A stretch of 64,000 nt of DNA from an uncultured Phycisphaerales bacterium (GCA_903929885.1 CAIYWI010000031.1:1-64000), one strand, 5' to 3'; numbered from the stretch's first letter, positions 24,766 to 34,599 are shown. Notes: generated by a model from the sequence alone, not told the origin. Made by a program: numbers and translations.

Positions 24766-25436
24766 GACGAATGCCTCCAACTGGGTTGACCATCTCTCCG
24801 ACTGATGCACGGACGAAACCACGAACGTCTCGTCGCCGGACCAAACCGCCAAGCCGGGTGCTCGACGCGCGAACGCCACGCATTCGGCCACGAACGGGAA
24901 CAACCCGGCGACAAGACGACCGGCCACTCGCGCGCACCGCCTGCACGAAATCCGCACGAACGGATCGCGGCGGCGGCCGGAGGACCGGAAAGCGTACTTT
25001 ACCATCGGGTCGGGCCGATTCAGCGACCGATTTGACGAGATTTTCAATGCCTCGTCGCCTCGTCTCGACCCTGCTTCGCCACTCCTTCGTTTTGTAACGG
25101 TTTCACGCCGGGGAGATCACCGGGGGCCGTCGCCGGGCCTCGGTTACAGGACGCGACCGGAGGTCGTCGGGCGGCGACGAAGACGCGGGCACGGTGCTGC
25201 TCGCCACCTGCCGCGATTCGTTCAAACTCCTTGAAATCCGCACCGCGAACGATTAGCGTTCGGGCGTGTCCGCCGCGCGTTCTCGCACGGGCACCGGGCG
25301 TTTGCATCCGCCGCGCCGAGCGACGACGGCGGAACCTCGATCGGCGGTTCCGCCGTGCAGGGCGCACCCGGCGATCGCCGAGCGCGGATCGAGCGTCACG
25401 TCGAGCGGTCTCGAAGCTGATCAGGAGTTGACATCG
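24766..25436. other. 671-bp divergent intergenic region
   Basis: No supported gene on either strand. It must hold promoters for the large secreted protein (minus) and the prepilin-like protein (plus). On the minus strand a TACGCT lies near 24990-24995, about 225 nt upstream of the gene. The plus-strand candidate is listed separately. The region is less GC-rich than the genes around 25000-25100. Confidence 0.4.
25231..25259 (+). promoter_or_regulatory. candidate promoter of the prepilin-like gene
   Basis: TTGAAA at 25231-25236, 17-nt spacer, TAGCGT at 25254-25259. It would give a leader of about 170 nt. Confidence 0.45.
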
Positions 25437-26429
25437 ATGAACGTCCGCCAGTCGCAAAACCTCGTCGCGTCGGCGCGTCGCCCGGGCGGCTTCACGCTGA
25501 TCGAACTGCTGGTGGTGATCGCCGTCATCGCGCTGCTCATCGGCATCCTGCTCCCCGCGCTGGGCAAGGCGCGTCGCGCGGGGCAGGACGCGAAGAACCT
25601 CGCGAACCTTCGCTCGATGGGCCTGAGCATGACGCTCTACGCCAACGAGTGGAAGAACTGGTACCCGGTGATGCCCATCCCGCCCAACTACCAGAGCCAG
25701 ACCTTCCTCAGCGGCCAGTTCGTGTACGGCGGCGTCGCGGGCCTCTTCAGTCTCTACCAGGTGGGCGACGGCGACTCGACCGGCCACTACGGCTACCGCG
25801 GGCTCAACAACAATCCCGACACGGCGGCGTATTACACGCCTCCCGGCGCGCCCGCCCGCACCGTCCCGCTGATGCGCAGTTACCTCGAAGGCCTGGGCAT
25901 CCTGGTCAACCCTCGCGACAAGGAAGACCGCTGGTACGGCTTCCCGTACTCGCCCACGCCCACGGTCACGAGCTATGCCGCGGCCGCGTCGAAGATTCCC
26001 AAGCCGCCCGCGGGCGAGAACGATGTCGTGGCGTACAACATCTCCTACCTGTACATCGCGGGCTTCAAGACCGACGAATCGAACATCGTCACGCCCGCGC
26101 CGCTGTGGGGCGACGAGACCAACGGCCCCGACGTGAGCACGCTCGCGTGGTACGGCGGCGGCAATCCCTCGATCTTCGCGGCCTACGGGCAGGCGGCCGG
26201 CGCGGCCGGCCCCGGCGGGTACGCCCCGGTGGACAACCAGGGCAAGGAGGGCGGTTCGTTCGTCTTCACCGACGGACACGCCGAGTTCCTCAAGAGCACC
26301 CCGAGCATCCCCGTGGCCCAGGCCGAGATCATCCAGAACATCTTCTTCTCCACCGACACGCAGCGGTTCCCCAAGAGCATCAACTGCATCGATCCTCGCC
26401 GGTCGAACCGCGTGCAGACGGTCGATTGA
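25437..26429 (+). CDS. prepilin-type N-terminal cleavage/methylation protein (DUF1559-like)
   Basis: 330 aa. The class III signal is exact: RRPGGFTLIELLVVIAVIAL near residue 20, so prepilin peptidase would cut after GG and methylate Phe. After the helix comes ILLPALGKARRAGQDAKNLANLR, and near the C-terminus FVFTDGHAEFL, the H-x9-DG-type block common in the very large planctomycete family of pseudopilin-like proteins. Its partner secretion apparatus is not in the window. AGGAG at 25422-25426 is 10 nt upstream of the ATG. Confidence 0.88.
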   Translation: MNVRQSQNLVASARRPGGFTLIELLVVIAVIALLIGILLPALGKARRAGQDAKNLANLRSMGLSMTLYANEWKNWYPVMPIPPNYQSQTFLSGQFVYGGVAGLFSLYQVGDGDSTGHYGYRGLNNNPDTAAYYTPPGAPARTVPLMRSYLEGLGILVNPRDKEDRWYGFPYSPTPTVTSYAAAASKIPKPPAGENDVVAYNISYLYIAGFKTDESNIVTPAPLWGDETNGPDVSTLAWYGGGNPSIFAAYGQAAGAAGPGGYAPVDNQGKEGGSFVFTDGHAEFLKSTPSIPVAQAEIIQNIFFSTDTQRFPKSINCIDPRRSNRVQTVD

Positions 26430-26470
26430 CCCGCTCCCGGCCTCCTGCCCACAGGAGCGACGGCCCCCAC

Positions 26471-26476
26471 TACACT
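26471..26476 (+). promoter_or_regulatory. candidate -10 box of the outer-membrane barrel gene
   Basis: TACACT, 72 nt before the ATG at 26549. It gives a leader of about 65 nt containing a GGGAG ribosome-binding site at 26536-26540. Confidence 0.35.
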
Positions 26477-26548
26477 CGGGTTCTCTCCACACGCGCGCCT
26501 GGCGCGTCGCCCGCGTCGGGCGTCGCGTCGAGTGCGGGAGACTTCCCG

Positions 26549-27517
26549 ATGACGCCCGCTCGACTGCTCGCCGCCGCCCTGCTCGCCTCGCCCGCCGTGG
26601 CCTCCCAACCGCCCGCGGCCGAAAGCGCCGCGCACCAACCGGTGACTCAGGAGGAGCGAGCGCCTTCGCTCTCGACCCCCGGTCGCGAGCGAAAGACGCA
26701 GGCCGTGGTCTCCTTCAACGCCGACCACTCCTTCGCCACGGACTTCGAGGAAGGTCCCGGGGAGTTCGCGGCGACCCGCGCGGGGGGCTCGATCCGCGTG
26801 GCGATTCCCGCCTACGAGAAGGCGCAGGTCGCCTTCGATGTCGGATACGACCGCTGGGAGTTCGACTTCAAGGACGCCGTCACGCTCGACGCCGCGGACG
26901 GCGAGCCGTGGAGCGGGGTCAACGACGTCAACGCCACGACGACCTTCGCGAATCGAATCGACGACAAGTGGTCGTATGTCGCGGGTGCGTTCGTGCGTTC
27001 GGCGTTCGCCGACGGGGCCGACGCGGGCGACGGCTTCACGTTCGGCGGCATCCTCGGCGTGACCTACGCCTTCTCCGACCGCTTCAGTCTCGGCGGCGGC
27101 CTCATCGCCAGCTCCATGATCGAGGAGGATTGGCGGATCCTTCCGATCGTGACCATCGACTGGAAGATCAACGACAAGCTCTCGCTGCGGACCAACCCCG
27201 GCGTGGGCCGTCGCATCCTCGGCCTGAGCTATCAGGCCACCGACGACCTGCGGCTGACGCTGGGCACGGGCTCCGAACGGGTCGAGTTCCGCCTCGAGGA
27301 CGACGGCCCTTCGCCCAAGGGCGTCGGCCGCTTCAGCCGCCTGCCGGTGGCCTTCGACGTGACCTACGACCTGTCGCACAGTCTGTCGCTCAACGGCTAC
27401 GTCGGCTACCTGTTCAGCCAGGAGATCGTGCTCGACGACGAGGGTGGCGAGCGCATCCGACGCGAGGATGCGGACCCCGCCTTCGGCATCGGCGCGGGCG
27501 TCAGTTGGCGGTTCTGA
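26549..27517 (+). CDS. outer-membrane beta-barrel protein (DUF6268-like)
   Basis: 322 aa. Signal peptide ending AVAS near residue 19, then alternating amphipathic strands (FSDRFSLGGGLIASSM, PIVTIDWKINDKLSLRTNPG, LSLNGYVGYLFS) and a final aromatic GAGVSWRF, the usual C-terminal barrel signature. It is probably inserted in the outer membrane; cargo unknown. The GGGAG ribosome-binding site lies 8 nt before the ATG. The next gene starts 30 nt later on the same strand. Confidence 0.75.
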   Translation: MTPARLLAAALLASPAVASQPPAAESAAHQPVTQEERAPSLSTPGRERKTQAVVSFNADHSFATDFEEGPGEFAATRAGGSIRVAIPAYEKAQVAFDVGYDRWEFDFKDAVTLDAADGEPWSGVNDVNATTTFANRIDDKWSYVAGAFVRSAFADGADAGDGFTFGGILGVTYAFSDRFSLGGGLIASSMIEEDWRILPIVTIDWKINDKLSLRTNPGVGRRILGLSYQATDDLRLTLGTGSERVEFRLEDDGPSPKGVGRFSRLPVAFDVTYDLSHSLSLNGYVGYLFSQEIVLDDEGGERIRREDADPAFGIGAGVSWRF

Positions 27518-27547
27518 TCGTTCACGCACTTGCGAGGATTCATCCCC

Positions 27548-29035
27548 ATGCCATTCCTGCTCCGTTCGCTCGCTCCCCTCTCGCTGCTGCTGATCGCCGG
27601 CGCGTGCGCCCAGCGTCCAGCCCCGGTCGTCGCCGCCGTCGATCCCGCCGAGCCGATCTCCGTGGTCATCGACGGCGACACCGCCGAATGGCCCGCCGAG
27701 TCGGCGGCCATCGCCGACGAGCACTACCTCTACGTGCGATTCTCCGTGGCCGACGAGCAGTTCACGCTGCAATCCGCCTCGCGAAGCGTCAGCGTGTGGG
27801 TCGACTGCGACGCCAACGCCTCCACGGGCGCGGCGATCAAGGGTCGGGATCAGGCCATCGGCGCCGACCTGCAGGTGCTCTTTTCGCCGGGAGGTCGCAG
27901 CGGCGTGAAGCTGCTCGCGCTCGATTCCACCGGCGGGAGCCGCGAGTTGAGCAAGGCCGACTACGACCTGGTCTTCGCGCCCACCTACGCGTCGAGTTGG
28001 TACGAGATGCGACTCTGCCGCACGCCCCAGGACAAGTCGAGCCTTCCCGCCACGGGCCTCTTGGCGCCGGGACGACTCAAGGGATTCGCCGGCGTGCTCG
28101 ACGGCAACGGGCTGGTGGCGGCCGCGAGCGACACCTTCACGGTGGAGACCGAGGAGACGTGCGTGGGCGGCCGACGACTGACCGCCGAGGACATCCCCTC
28201 GCCGCCCGAGGCGGGCATGCGGGTGGTCTCGTGGAACATCGAGCTCAGCAAGCCGGCGGAGACCCCCGCGCCCTTCGCGCGGGTGATCAAGGCCCTCAGG
28301 CCCGACGTGATGCTGATCCAAGAGTGGGAAAAGGGCGATGCTGCCGAGGTCGACGCGTGGTTCGAGCAGCATGTCGGCGGCACCTGGCACGTCCGCAAGG
28401 CCCCGGGCACGATGGCCACGGGCGGCGGCGTGCTGATCGCCTCCCGCTTCGAGATGGTGCCCGGCGAACCCCAGACCGTCGAGTGCACCTTCCGCAACGA
28501 TCGCAACGAGCCCGAGACCAAGCCGGTCCGCGTCGTCGACGCCACGCTCAACACGCCCATGGGACCCGTGCAGGTCGCGAGCATGCACCTCAAGTCTCGC
28601 GGCACCAAGGACAGCATCGAGGATCGACGCCGCATGGCCGAGGCCCGCGCCGTCAACGCCGCCTTCGCGCAGCGCGCGTCGTCGGCCGCGGCGGCCCGTC
28701 GCATCATGAGCGGCGACCTCAACCTCGTCGGCAGCCGCCCTCCGCTCGACATCGTCCGCGCGGGGATCGACGCCGACGGCTCCGATCTCGCGCCGGCAGC
28801 CGCGATGGTGCACGGCGACGCGGCCTTCTACACCTGGCAGGACGACAAGAGCCCCTTCAGCCCGGGCCGCCTCGACTGGATCGTCTTCTCCGACTCGAAC
28901 CTGAAGGAGCAGGCCGCCTTCGTGCTCGACGCCGCCCGTCTCGACGACAGCGTGCTGACCAAGCTCGGGATCGAGCGGAGCGACACCGCCGCGGCCGATC
29001 ACCTGCCCGTCGTGCTCGACCTGGCGCCCCGCTGA
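27548..29035 (+). CDS. endonuclease/exonuclease/phosphatase-family lipoprotein
   Basis: 495 aa. N-terminal hydrophobic signal followed by a cysteine (LLLIAGAC, residue ~19), so probably lipid-anchored. Residues ~30-210 form a beta-rich domain of the carbohydrate-binding/DOMON type (ISVVIDGDTAEWP...YLYVRFSV). Residues ~225-495 form the EEP fold: MRVVSWNIEL, VMLIQEWEKG, MHLKSRGT, IMSGDLNLVG and the catalytic DHLPVVLDL at the end. It could hydrolyse phosphodiesters or phosphomonoesters outside the cell. It is likely co-transcribed with the barrel gene. Confidence 0.82.
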   Translation: MPFLLRSLAPLSLLLIAGACAQRPAPVVAAVDPAEPISVVIDGDTAEWPAESAAIADEHYLYVRFSVADEQFTLQSASRSVSVWVDCDANASTGAAIKGRDQAIGADLQVLFSPGGRSGVKLLALDSTGGSRELSKADYDLVFAPTYASSWYEMRLCRTPQDKSSLPATGLLAPGRLKGFAGVLDGNGLVAAASDTFTVETEETCVGGRRLTAEDIPSPPEAGMRVVSWNIELSKPAETPAPFARVIKALRPDVMLIQEWEKGDAAEVDAWFEQHVGGTWHVRKAPGTMATGGGVLIASRFEMVPGEPQTVECTFRNDRNEPETKPVRVVDATLNTPMGPVQVASMHLKSRGTKDSIEDRRRMAEARAVNAAFAQRASSAAAARRIMSGDLNLVGSRPPLDIVRAGIDADGSDLAPAAAMVHGDAAFYTWQDDKSPFSPGRLDWIVFSDSNLKEQAAFVLDAARLDDSVLTKLGIERSDTAAADHLPVVLDLAPR

Positions 29036-29089
29036 ACCGCCGCCGCTCGCATCCGCGAACCGAGTCGACGCGAAAGCAGTAGGCAACGC

Positions 29090-29111
29090 GAAGGGCCGTG
29101 ACGCCCTTCGA
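29090..29111. repeat. 8-bp perfect inverted repeat before the glycosyltransferase gene
   Basis: CGAAGGGC/GCCCTTCG around CGTGAC. There is no T-run on either side, so it may be a weak terminator of the preceding gene or a leader hairpin. Confidence 0.4.
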
Positions 29112-29123
29112 GGGAGGTTCGTC

Positions 29124-29909
29124 GTGCGAACGCTGGTTGCCATCCCGGTCTACAACGAGGCCCGATATGTCCGGGGCGTGCTCGGTCGCGTCCTCTCCTT
29201 CTCGCCCGACGTGCTTGTCGTCGACGACGGCTCCACCGACGCGACGCCTCGACTGCTCCCCGAGTTCCCCGTGGAGATCATCCGCCACGCGAAGAACCGC
29301 GGCTACGGCAAGAGCCTTCGCGACGCCTTCCGCTACGCCATCGCCGAGGACTTCGACTGGCTCGTCACGATGGACTGCGACGAACAGCACGAGCCGGCCG
29401 CCATCCCCGCCTTCCTCGAGGAGGCCGCCCGCGATCGCGCCGATGTCATCAGTGGTTCACGCTACCTGACCGTCGCGACGGGCGACGACGCGGCCCCGCC
29501 CGACCGGCGGATGATCAACGCGACGATCACCGACGAGATCAACGCCCGACTCTTCCTTCCGCCGCGGACGCCGATCACCGACGCATTCTGCGGGTTCAAG
29601 GCCTATCGCGTCGATTCGCTCCGCCGCCTGCGACCCACCGTCAGCGGCTACGCGTTCCCGATGCAGTTCTGGGCGCAGGCCGTGGCGGCGGGACTTCGCG
29701 TGTGCGAGTTGCCCGTGCGTCGCATCTACAACGATCCCTCCCGCACCTTCGGCGGCCACCTCGACGATGCCGCCATCAGGCTGGCCCACTACCGCCACAT
29801 CCTGCACCGCGAAATCAGGCGGTTGGCGGCCTCCCTGCCCGTCGAGGCGGTTCGCGGCCTCGTCGACGGCGAGTCGTCGCGCGAGTGCACCCTACCGTGC
29901 CCTGCGTGA
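29124..29909 (+). CDS. glycosyltransferase family 2 protein
   Basis: 261 aa. GT-A start LVAIPVYNEARYVRGVLGRV, VLVVDDGSTDAT, then the DXD-type site TMDCDEQHEP and ITDAFCGFKAYR. It resembles polyprenyl-phosphate mannosyl/glucosyltransferases, but lacks C-terminal membrane helices. Start is the GTG at 29124 after GGGAGG. Its stop overlaps the next start codon (GTGA), so the downstream hypothetical protein is translationally coupled. Confidence 0.88.
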   Translation: MRTLVAIPVYNEARYVRGVLGRVLSFSPDVLVVDDGSTDATPRLLPEFPVEIIRHAKNRGYGKSLRDAFRYAIAEDFDWLVTMDCDEQHEPAAIPAFLEEAARDRADVISGSRYLTVATGDDAAPPDRRMINATITDEINARLFLPPRTPITDAFCGFKAYRVDSLRRLRPTVSGYAFPMQFWAQAVAAGLRVCELPVRRIYNDPSRTFGGHLDDAAIRLAHYRHILHREIRRLAASLPVEAVRGLVDGESSRECTLPCPA

Positions 29910-31297
29910 CCTCGTCGGCCGACACACCGCCCGGCACTCCTGCCATTCATCTCGCCCCGCCGCCGGGCGGCTGGGGGCTCTGGCTCCGAGAGCCCGACGC
30001 ATGCGTCCGTCGAACGCGGGCTCAACTCGGCCTCGCCGAGCGTGGTCCGTTGGTCATGACGGGACATCAAGCGGGCATCTGGCACGCGGGCATCCTCGCG
30101 AAGTATCTCGCGACCGAGGCGCTGGCGAACGCGACCGCGGGCGCCGCATGGTCGCACGTCGTGGTGGATCAGGACGTGAACGATGCCGGCGGGCTGCCTG
30201 CGCCGACGGCGGATCTTCGCCGCGTCACGTTGCGCCTCGCGCCGCCCCCCCGGCCGCATCGCGTGACGGCGCATCAGCCCGCGTCGTCGCGCGCGGGACC
30301 GGTCGCGGCGACGATTCATCCCGCGGTCGCCGCTCGCGTCGAACGCATCCGCTCGTTGGTGGCCGACACGGCCTCTTCCCCGGACCTTCCCTCGCAGCTC
30401 GAAGCGATGGTGCGTCACCTGTGCGAGCCGCTGCTGAGCCTTCCGCCCGGCATCCGAGCCACGCGGCTGGCCGCAACCGAGGGGTTCCAATCGCTCGTGC
30501 GAGCGATGCTCGACGAGCCGCGACGATGCGTGGAAGGCTACAACGCCGCCGTCGCGGCGACGCCCAGGGCGAGACTCGCCCCGCTTCGACTGCACGCCGG
30601 GCGTGTCGAGTTGCCCCTGTGGCGCATCGATCCTGACGCCGGCACCAGGCACGCGGTCTTCAGCGACGAGGCGGGCGACATTCCCGCGGAGCGACTCGCG
30701 CCGCGTGCGCTGCTGCTGTCGGCCTTCATGCGGCTCTTCGTCTGCGACCTCTTCATTCACGGGACGGGAGGCGGGTTGTACGACCGGGCGACGGACGCAT
30801 GGCTGGCGGAGTGGCGACCCGACTGGCGACCGTGTCCCGGTGCGGTGGTGTCGGCCACGCTGACCCTGCCCTTGGCGGGGCATGACGCGGTGCCGTCGCC
30901 GCAAGTCGTCGCCCGGGCCCGTTGGGAGGCGCACGCCGCCAGGCACGACCCGGCGCGACTGGGCGACGCGGCGGCCGCGAGCGAGCGAGCCGCGCTGCTG
31001 GAGAGGGTCCGGGAGGCCAAGGCGAGCGGCGGCGATGTTCGCGAGGCCTACGGGCGACTGCACGCGCTGCTCGCGGACGTTCGCGGGAGGCACCAACGCA
31101 CGCTCGACGCGCTTGACGCGAGGGCCGCCTCGCTCGCGGAGGCGGGCGGCGCGGCGGGCGTGGTGCACGACCGAACGTGGCCCTTCGCGCTGCACGCGCG
31201 GGAGTCGCTCGACGCGTTGCAGGCGTCGATCCGCCGCGAGATCGAACGGACGCACTCCGCCCTCAGCAGCGTTCCTCTCGCGGACCGGCGGGCATGA
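29906..31297 (+). CDS. conserved hypothetical protein coupled to a glycosyltransferase
   Basis: 463 aa. The start is chosen as the GTG at 29906 because it overlaps the stop of the glycosyltransferase by 4 nt (GTGA). Visible blocks: MTGHQAGIWHAGILAKYLA near residue 50, WSHVVVDQDVND and LFVCDLFIHGTGGGLYDRAT. The C-terminal third is alpha-helical and Ala/Arg-rich. I recall similar proteins in planctomycetes annotated only as hypothetical; some features recall the BshC-type fold, but I cannot support that. Soluble, no signal peptide. Its end overlaps the converging kinase gene by 35 nt. Confidence 0.7.
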   Translation: MTSSADTPPGTPAIHLAPPPGGWGLWLREPDACVRRTRAQLGLAERGPLVMTGHQAGIWHAGILAKYLATEALANATAGAAWSHVVVDQDVNDAGGLPAPTADLRRVTLRLAPPPRPHRVTAHQPASSRAGPVAATIHPAVAARVERIRSLVADTASSPDLPSQLEAMVRHLCEPLLSLPPGIRATRLAATEGFQSLVRAMLDEPRRCVEGYNAAVAATPRARLAPLRLHAGRVELPLWRIDPDAGTRHAVFSDEAGDIPAERLAPRALLLSAFMRLFVCDLFIHGTGGGLYDRATDAWLAEWRPDWRPCPGAVVSATLTLPLAGHDAVPSPQVVARARWEAHAARHDPARLGDAAAASERAALLERVREAKASGGDVREAYGRLHALLADVRGRHQRTLDALDARAASLAEAGGAAGVVHDRTWPFALHARESLDALQASIRREIERTHSALSSVPLADRRA

Positions 31298-32795
31298 CGA
31301 CCTCGAAGACCGCGCCCGAACGGTCGGAGCGGTTGCGGGCGAGGATGGTGCCGCCGTGCTCCTTGACGATCCCCTCGGCCACGGCGAGCCCCAGACCGGT
31401 GCCTCGCGAATCGAGTCGGGTGGAGACGAAGGGCTCGAAGAGGTGTGCCAGGACGGCGGCGTCGATGCCCGGGCCGTCGTCGATGACGCTGATGCTCGCG
31501 AGCGGGCGGCCCTCTCGCTCGACGGAGGCGGCCTCGATGCGCACCGAACCCCCGCCCGACTTGGCCAGCGAATCGACCGCGTTGCGGATGAGGTTGACGA
31601 AGACCTGGACCATGCGATCGCCGTCGCAGTGCGCGATGGTCGCGGGGGGCACCTCGTTGACGATGTCGACGCCGCGAGCGTCGCGATCGAGCCGAACGAG
31701 CGTGATGGCCTCCTGCACGATCTCGCGGACGGGCGCGGGGCGACTGTCGGGTGTGCGCACGCGGGCGAAGTCGAGGAGACTGAGCCCGAGCTTCTCGAGC
31801 CGGGAGACGACCCGGAGCATGAGGGCGGCGGTGGCGGGATCGACGGGCTGCCCCGCGCGGCCCTGGAGTTGCTCGACGCACCCCTTGAGCACGGCCAAGG
31901 GCGTGTTGAGTTCGTGGGCGATGCCAGCCGAGAGCATGCCCAGACTCGCGAGGCGATCGGACTCCGCGAGGTTGCGCTGCGCCGTCTCGAGGAGGTGGTT
32001 CTTGCGCTTGAGGTCGGTCGCGACGGCCTCGAGCTGCGAAAGCGCCGCGCCCAGGGCCTCCTCCTGTCGTCGCAGCTTGATCACGGACTCGTTGCGGGAC
32101 CGCATGATGGCGCCCAGTTCGTCGCCGGGAATCGATTCGTCGGGGATCAGTTCCTCGCTCTTGCGGCCCGACTGCACCGCGGCATCGGCGATGAGCATGC
32201 GTTGAATGGGGGCGTAGACCGTCGGCGGCAGCACGACCACCTCCAGCGCCAACGCGACGATGGCGTAGACCGCGAGCAAGGCGACCACCAGCAGCCAGTA
32301 GACTTGCATGGCGGCGCGCCGGGTCTCGGGCATCAGGACGCCGACGACGTGAAATGCCTCCTCCGTGCCGGGCCGCGCGGGCGCGAAGAGCGCCGCCGCG
32401 GGGCCCACCACGCTCCCGCGGGCGACCACGGCTCGGCCGGGGGCGGCGAGGGCGGCCTGAACGGTCGCGGCGTCGAGTTGCAGTTCTCGAGCGCCGCCCC
32501 GTCGATGCGCGAATCGCTCGGCGATGCTCCGCTCGGTGGCGGGCATGGTCCCGTCGAGCAGGATGACGGACGCCGCGTTCTCGAGGATCACGCGGGCCTT
32601 CTCCATCTCGGCCTGCTCGACGACCTCGGTGATGGCGGGACGGAGCGCCACGAGCAGGATCGCCGCCAGCCCGACGGAGAAGAGCGTGTGGAGCACCACG
32701 AGTTTCTTGCGGATCCGCATGCCCGCCAGCAGCCGGGCGGGCCCCAGCGTCGCGGGGGCCTGCCGAACGGGTCGACGGTCGAAAAACGGGGGCAT
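31263..32795 (-). CDS. membrane sensor histidine kinase
   Basis: 510 aa. Helix 1 at about 30-52 (KKLVVLHTLFSVGLAAILLV), a ~110-residue periplasmic sensor region, helix 2 at about 165-190, then a HAMP-like linker and coiled coil. HisKA: phospho-accepting His in MLSAGIAHELNTPLAVLKG. ATPase: N box VFVNLIRNAVDSLAK, G1 DDGPGID, F box FEPFVST, G2 GTGLGLAVAEGIVKEHGG. No response regulator adjoins it. The start at 32795 was chosen to place the first helix near the N-terminus. Its 3' end overlaps the converging gene by 35 nt. Confidence 0.9.
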   Translation of the reverse strand: MPPFFDRRPVRQAPATLGPARLLAGMRIRKKLVVLHTLFSVGLAAILLVALRPAITEVVEQAEMEKARVILENAASVILLDGTMPATERSIAERFAHRRGGARELQLDAATVQAALAAPGRAVVARGSVVGPAAALFAPARPGTEEAFHVVGVLMPETRRAAMQVYWLLVVALLAVYAIVALALEVVVLPPTVYAPIQRMLIADAAVQSGRKSEELIPDESIPGDELGAIMRSRNESVIKLRRQEEALGAALSQLEAVATDLKRKNHLLETAQRNLAESDRLASLGMLSAGIAHELNTPLAVLKGCVEQLQGRAGQPVDPATAALMLRVVSRLEKLGLSLLDFARVRTPDSRPAPVREIVQEAITLVRLDRDARGVDIVNEVPPATIAHCDGDRMVQVFVNLIRNAVDSLAKSGGGSVRIEAASVEREGRPLASISVIDDGPGIDAAVLAHLFEPFVSTRLDSRGTGLGLAVAEGIVKEHGGTILARNRSDRSGAVFEVVMPAGPREERC

Positions 32796-32890
32796 CGCGG
32801 GCACGCGATGCACCGTCGCTCGCCGGACCGGATCCGGCGAACGCTGATCGGGCGTCGGGGACGTCTCCGTCGGTTCGATGCAGGACGTTA

Positions 32891-32896
32891 TACACT
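32891..32896 (+). promoter_or_regulatory. -10 box of rsmB (leaderless type)
   Basis: TACACT ends 8 nt before the ATG at 32905. No ribosome-binding site lies between. Confidence 0.5.
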
Positions 32897-32904
32897 CGAC
32901 CCCC

Positions 32905-34386
32905 ATGACACACGGCGACCCATCCTCGCGGCGACGTCCCAAGGTTCGGGGCGGCAACGGTCGCCCGCCCTTCCCGCGGCCGGATCGCACCGCCCCCGTC
33001 CGCACCGCCGACGCGGCACGCAGCGCGGCGATGAACGCGCTGGCGCGGCAGGCCGCGGCCTTTCCGGACCTCGACATCGAGGGCCTCTCGCTCCCGCGAC
33101 TGGATGAGCGCGATGCGGCCTTCGCCCACGCCATCCACGACGCGGCGTTGCGGCGATGGATCACGCTGGGCTTCCTCGTCGAGCGCTACACCCCGCGACC
33201 GTTCCGCGAGAACGAGCCGCAGACCCAGGCCGCGCTGCTCGCCGGCGCTGCGCAGATGATCCTGCTCGATCGCGTGCCCCACCACGCGGCGATCAACGCC
33301 TCGGTGGAATGGGTGAAGCAGGCCGCCAAGGCGTCGGTGGCCGGCTTCGTCAACGCCGTGCTGCGCAAGGTGGGCTCCCTGGTGGCCGCGCCGTCGGACG
33401 ACCCGACTCGCCTTCCCGAGCGTGCCTTCCGCCCTCAGTGGACCAACCGCGCCGACGAGATTCCGCTGGCCGACGGCAGGGCCCTGGTGCTGCGAGCCGC
33501 CGTGCTGCCCGAGGATCCGGTCATGCGCCTGGCCGTCGCCACCAGCCATCCTTCCGCGTTGATCCGTCACTGGACGGCCATGCTCGGAGCCGAGACCGCC
33601 GAGCGTCTGGCGTTGCACGACGTGGCCGTGCCTCCCGTCACGCTCTTCTCGGCGCAGACCGTCGCCCCGCTGCCGGAGACATGCACTCCCCATTCGCTCG
33701 CGGGCAGCAGCGTCTTCTCGGGGTCGCGCGACGGCCTGGCGGCGTTGCTGCGAGCGCGAAACGACCTGTGGGTGCAAGACGCGGCCTCCTCGCTCGCCGT
33801 CGAGCGACTGCGCCGCCTCCGAGGCGAGGTCGACTGGGTGGCGGACGGCCTCGTCGTCGACGTGTGCGCCGGTCAGGGCACCAAGACCAGGCAACTGGCG
33901 GCCGCCTTCCCGCGGTCGACGATCGTCGCGGCCGACCCCGCCCCGGAACGCGCCAAGGCCCTCGCGGAGGTGGTGCGAGGCATCGGCCAGCGGGCACGCG
34001 TCCTGACACTGCCCGACATGCATCGCTCGCTCAAGGGACAGGCCCGACTCGTGCTGCTCGACGTGCCGTGCACCAACTCGGGCGTCCTGGCCAGGCGGGT
34101 CGAGGCGCGGTATCGCTTCGACCAGGCCCAGACCGATCGACTCGTCGCCACGCAGCGGCAGATTCTCGAGCAGGGCGCCGCCCTGCTCTCGCCCGGCGGC
34201 GTGCTCTGCTATTCGACCTGCAGCATCGACGACGCCGAAAACCGCGAGCAGGTCGCGTGGATCGCTGCACGCGCCGAACTCGACCTCATCGACATGGAAC
34301 AGACCCTTCCGGCGGGCTTGCCTGGCGAGGACGCCACCCGCTATCACGACGGCGCGTTCTCGGCGATCCTGACGCGGCGCGCGTGA
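32905..34386 (+). CDS. rsmB: 16S rRNA (cytosine-5) methyltransferase, RsmB/NSUN family
   Basis: 493 aa. An N-terminal NusB-like helical domain (QTQAALLAGAAQMILLDRVPHHAAINASVEW) precedes the methyltransferase domain. Motifs: SAM loop LVVDVCAGQGTKTRQLAAAF, LLDVPCTNSGVLARRVEARY (PC motif) and the catalytic-Cys block VLCYSTCSIDDAENREQV. This fits m5C967 methylation of 16S rRNA. The NusB-like domain and length favour RsmB over RsmF. It is read away from the histidine kinase, starting 109 nt from it. Confidence 0.9.
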   Translation: MTHGDPSSRRRPKVRGGNGRPPFPRPDRTAPVRTADAARSAAMNALARQAAAFPDLDIEGLSLPRLDERDAAFAHAIHDAALRRWITLGFLVERYTPRPFRENEPQTQAALLAGAAQMILLDRVPHHAAINASVEWVKQAAKASVAGFVNAVLRKVGSLVAAPSDDPTRLPERAFRPQWTNRADEIPLADGRALVLRAAVLPEDPVMRLAVATSHPSALIRHWTAMLGAETAERLALHDVAVPPVTLFSAQTVAPLPETCTPHSLAGSSVFSGSRDGLAALLRARNDLWVQDAASSLAVERLRRLRGEVDWVADGLVVDVCAGQGTKTRQLAAAFPRSTIVAADPAPERAKALAEVVRGIGQRARVLTLPDMHRSLKGQARLVLLDVPCTNSGVLARRVEARYRFDQAQTDRLVATQRQILEQGAALLSPGGVLCYSTCSIDDAENREQVAWIAARAELDLIDMEQTLPAGLPGEDATRYHDGAFSAILTRRA

Positions 34387-34599
34387 CCGCCCGCGACGAA
34401 CCGTGACCGCCGATGACCGTCGCGGACACGACCGAAGGCCGAACCGACGGGGTGCCGCCCCGGGCCAACTCCCCTGCCGGGCCGCACCGGCGGCGTACAC
34501 TCGGCCACGCGTCAATCGGTCGGGTCGGCTGGCGCAAGATCCCTGATCGTTCCCGAGGCACCATCGCGACGCGTACGGCCTCGTGCAGTGAGCAGCCTG

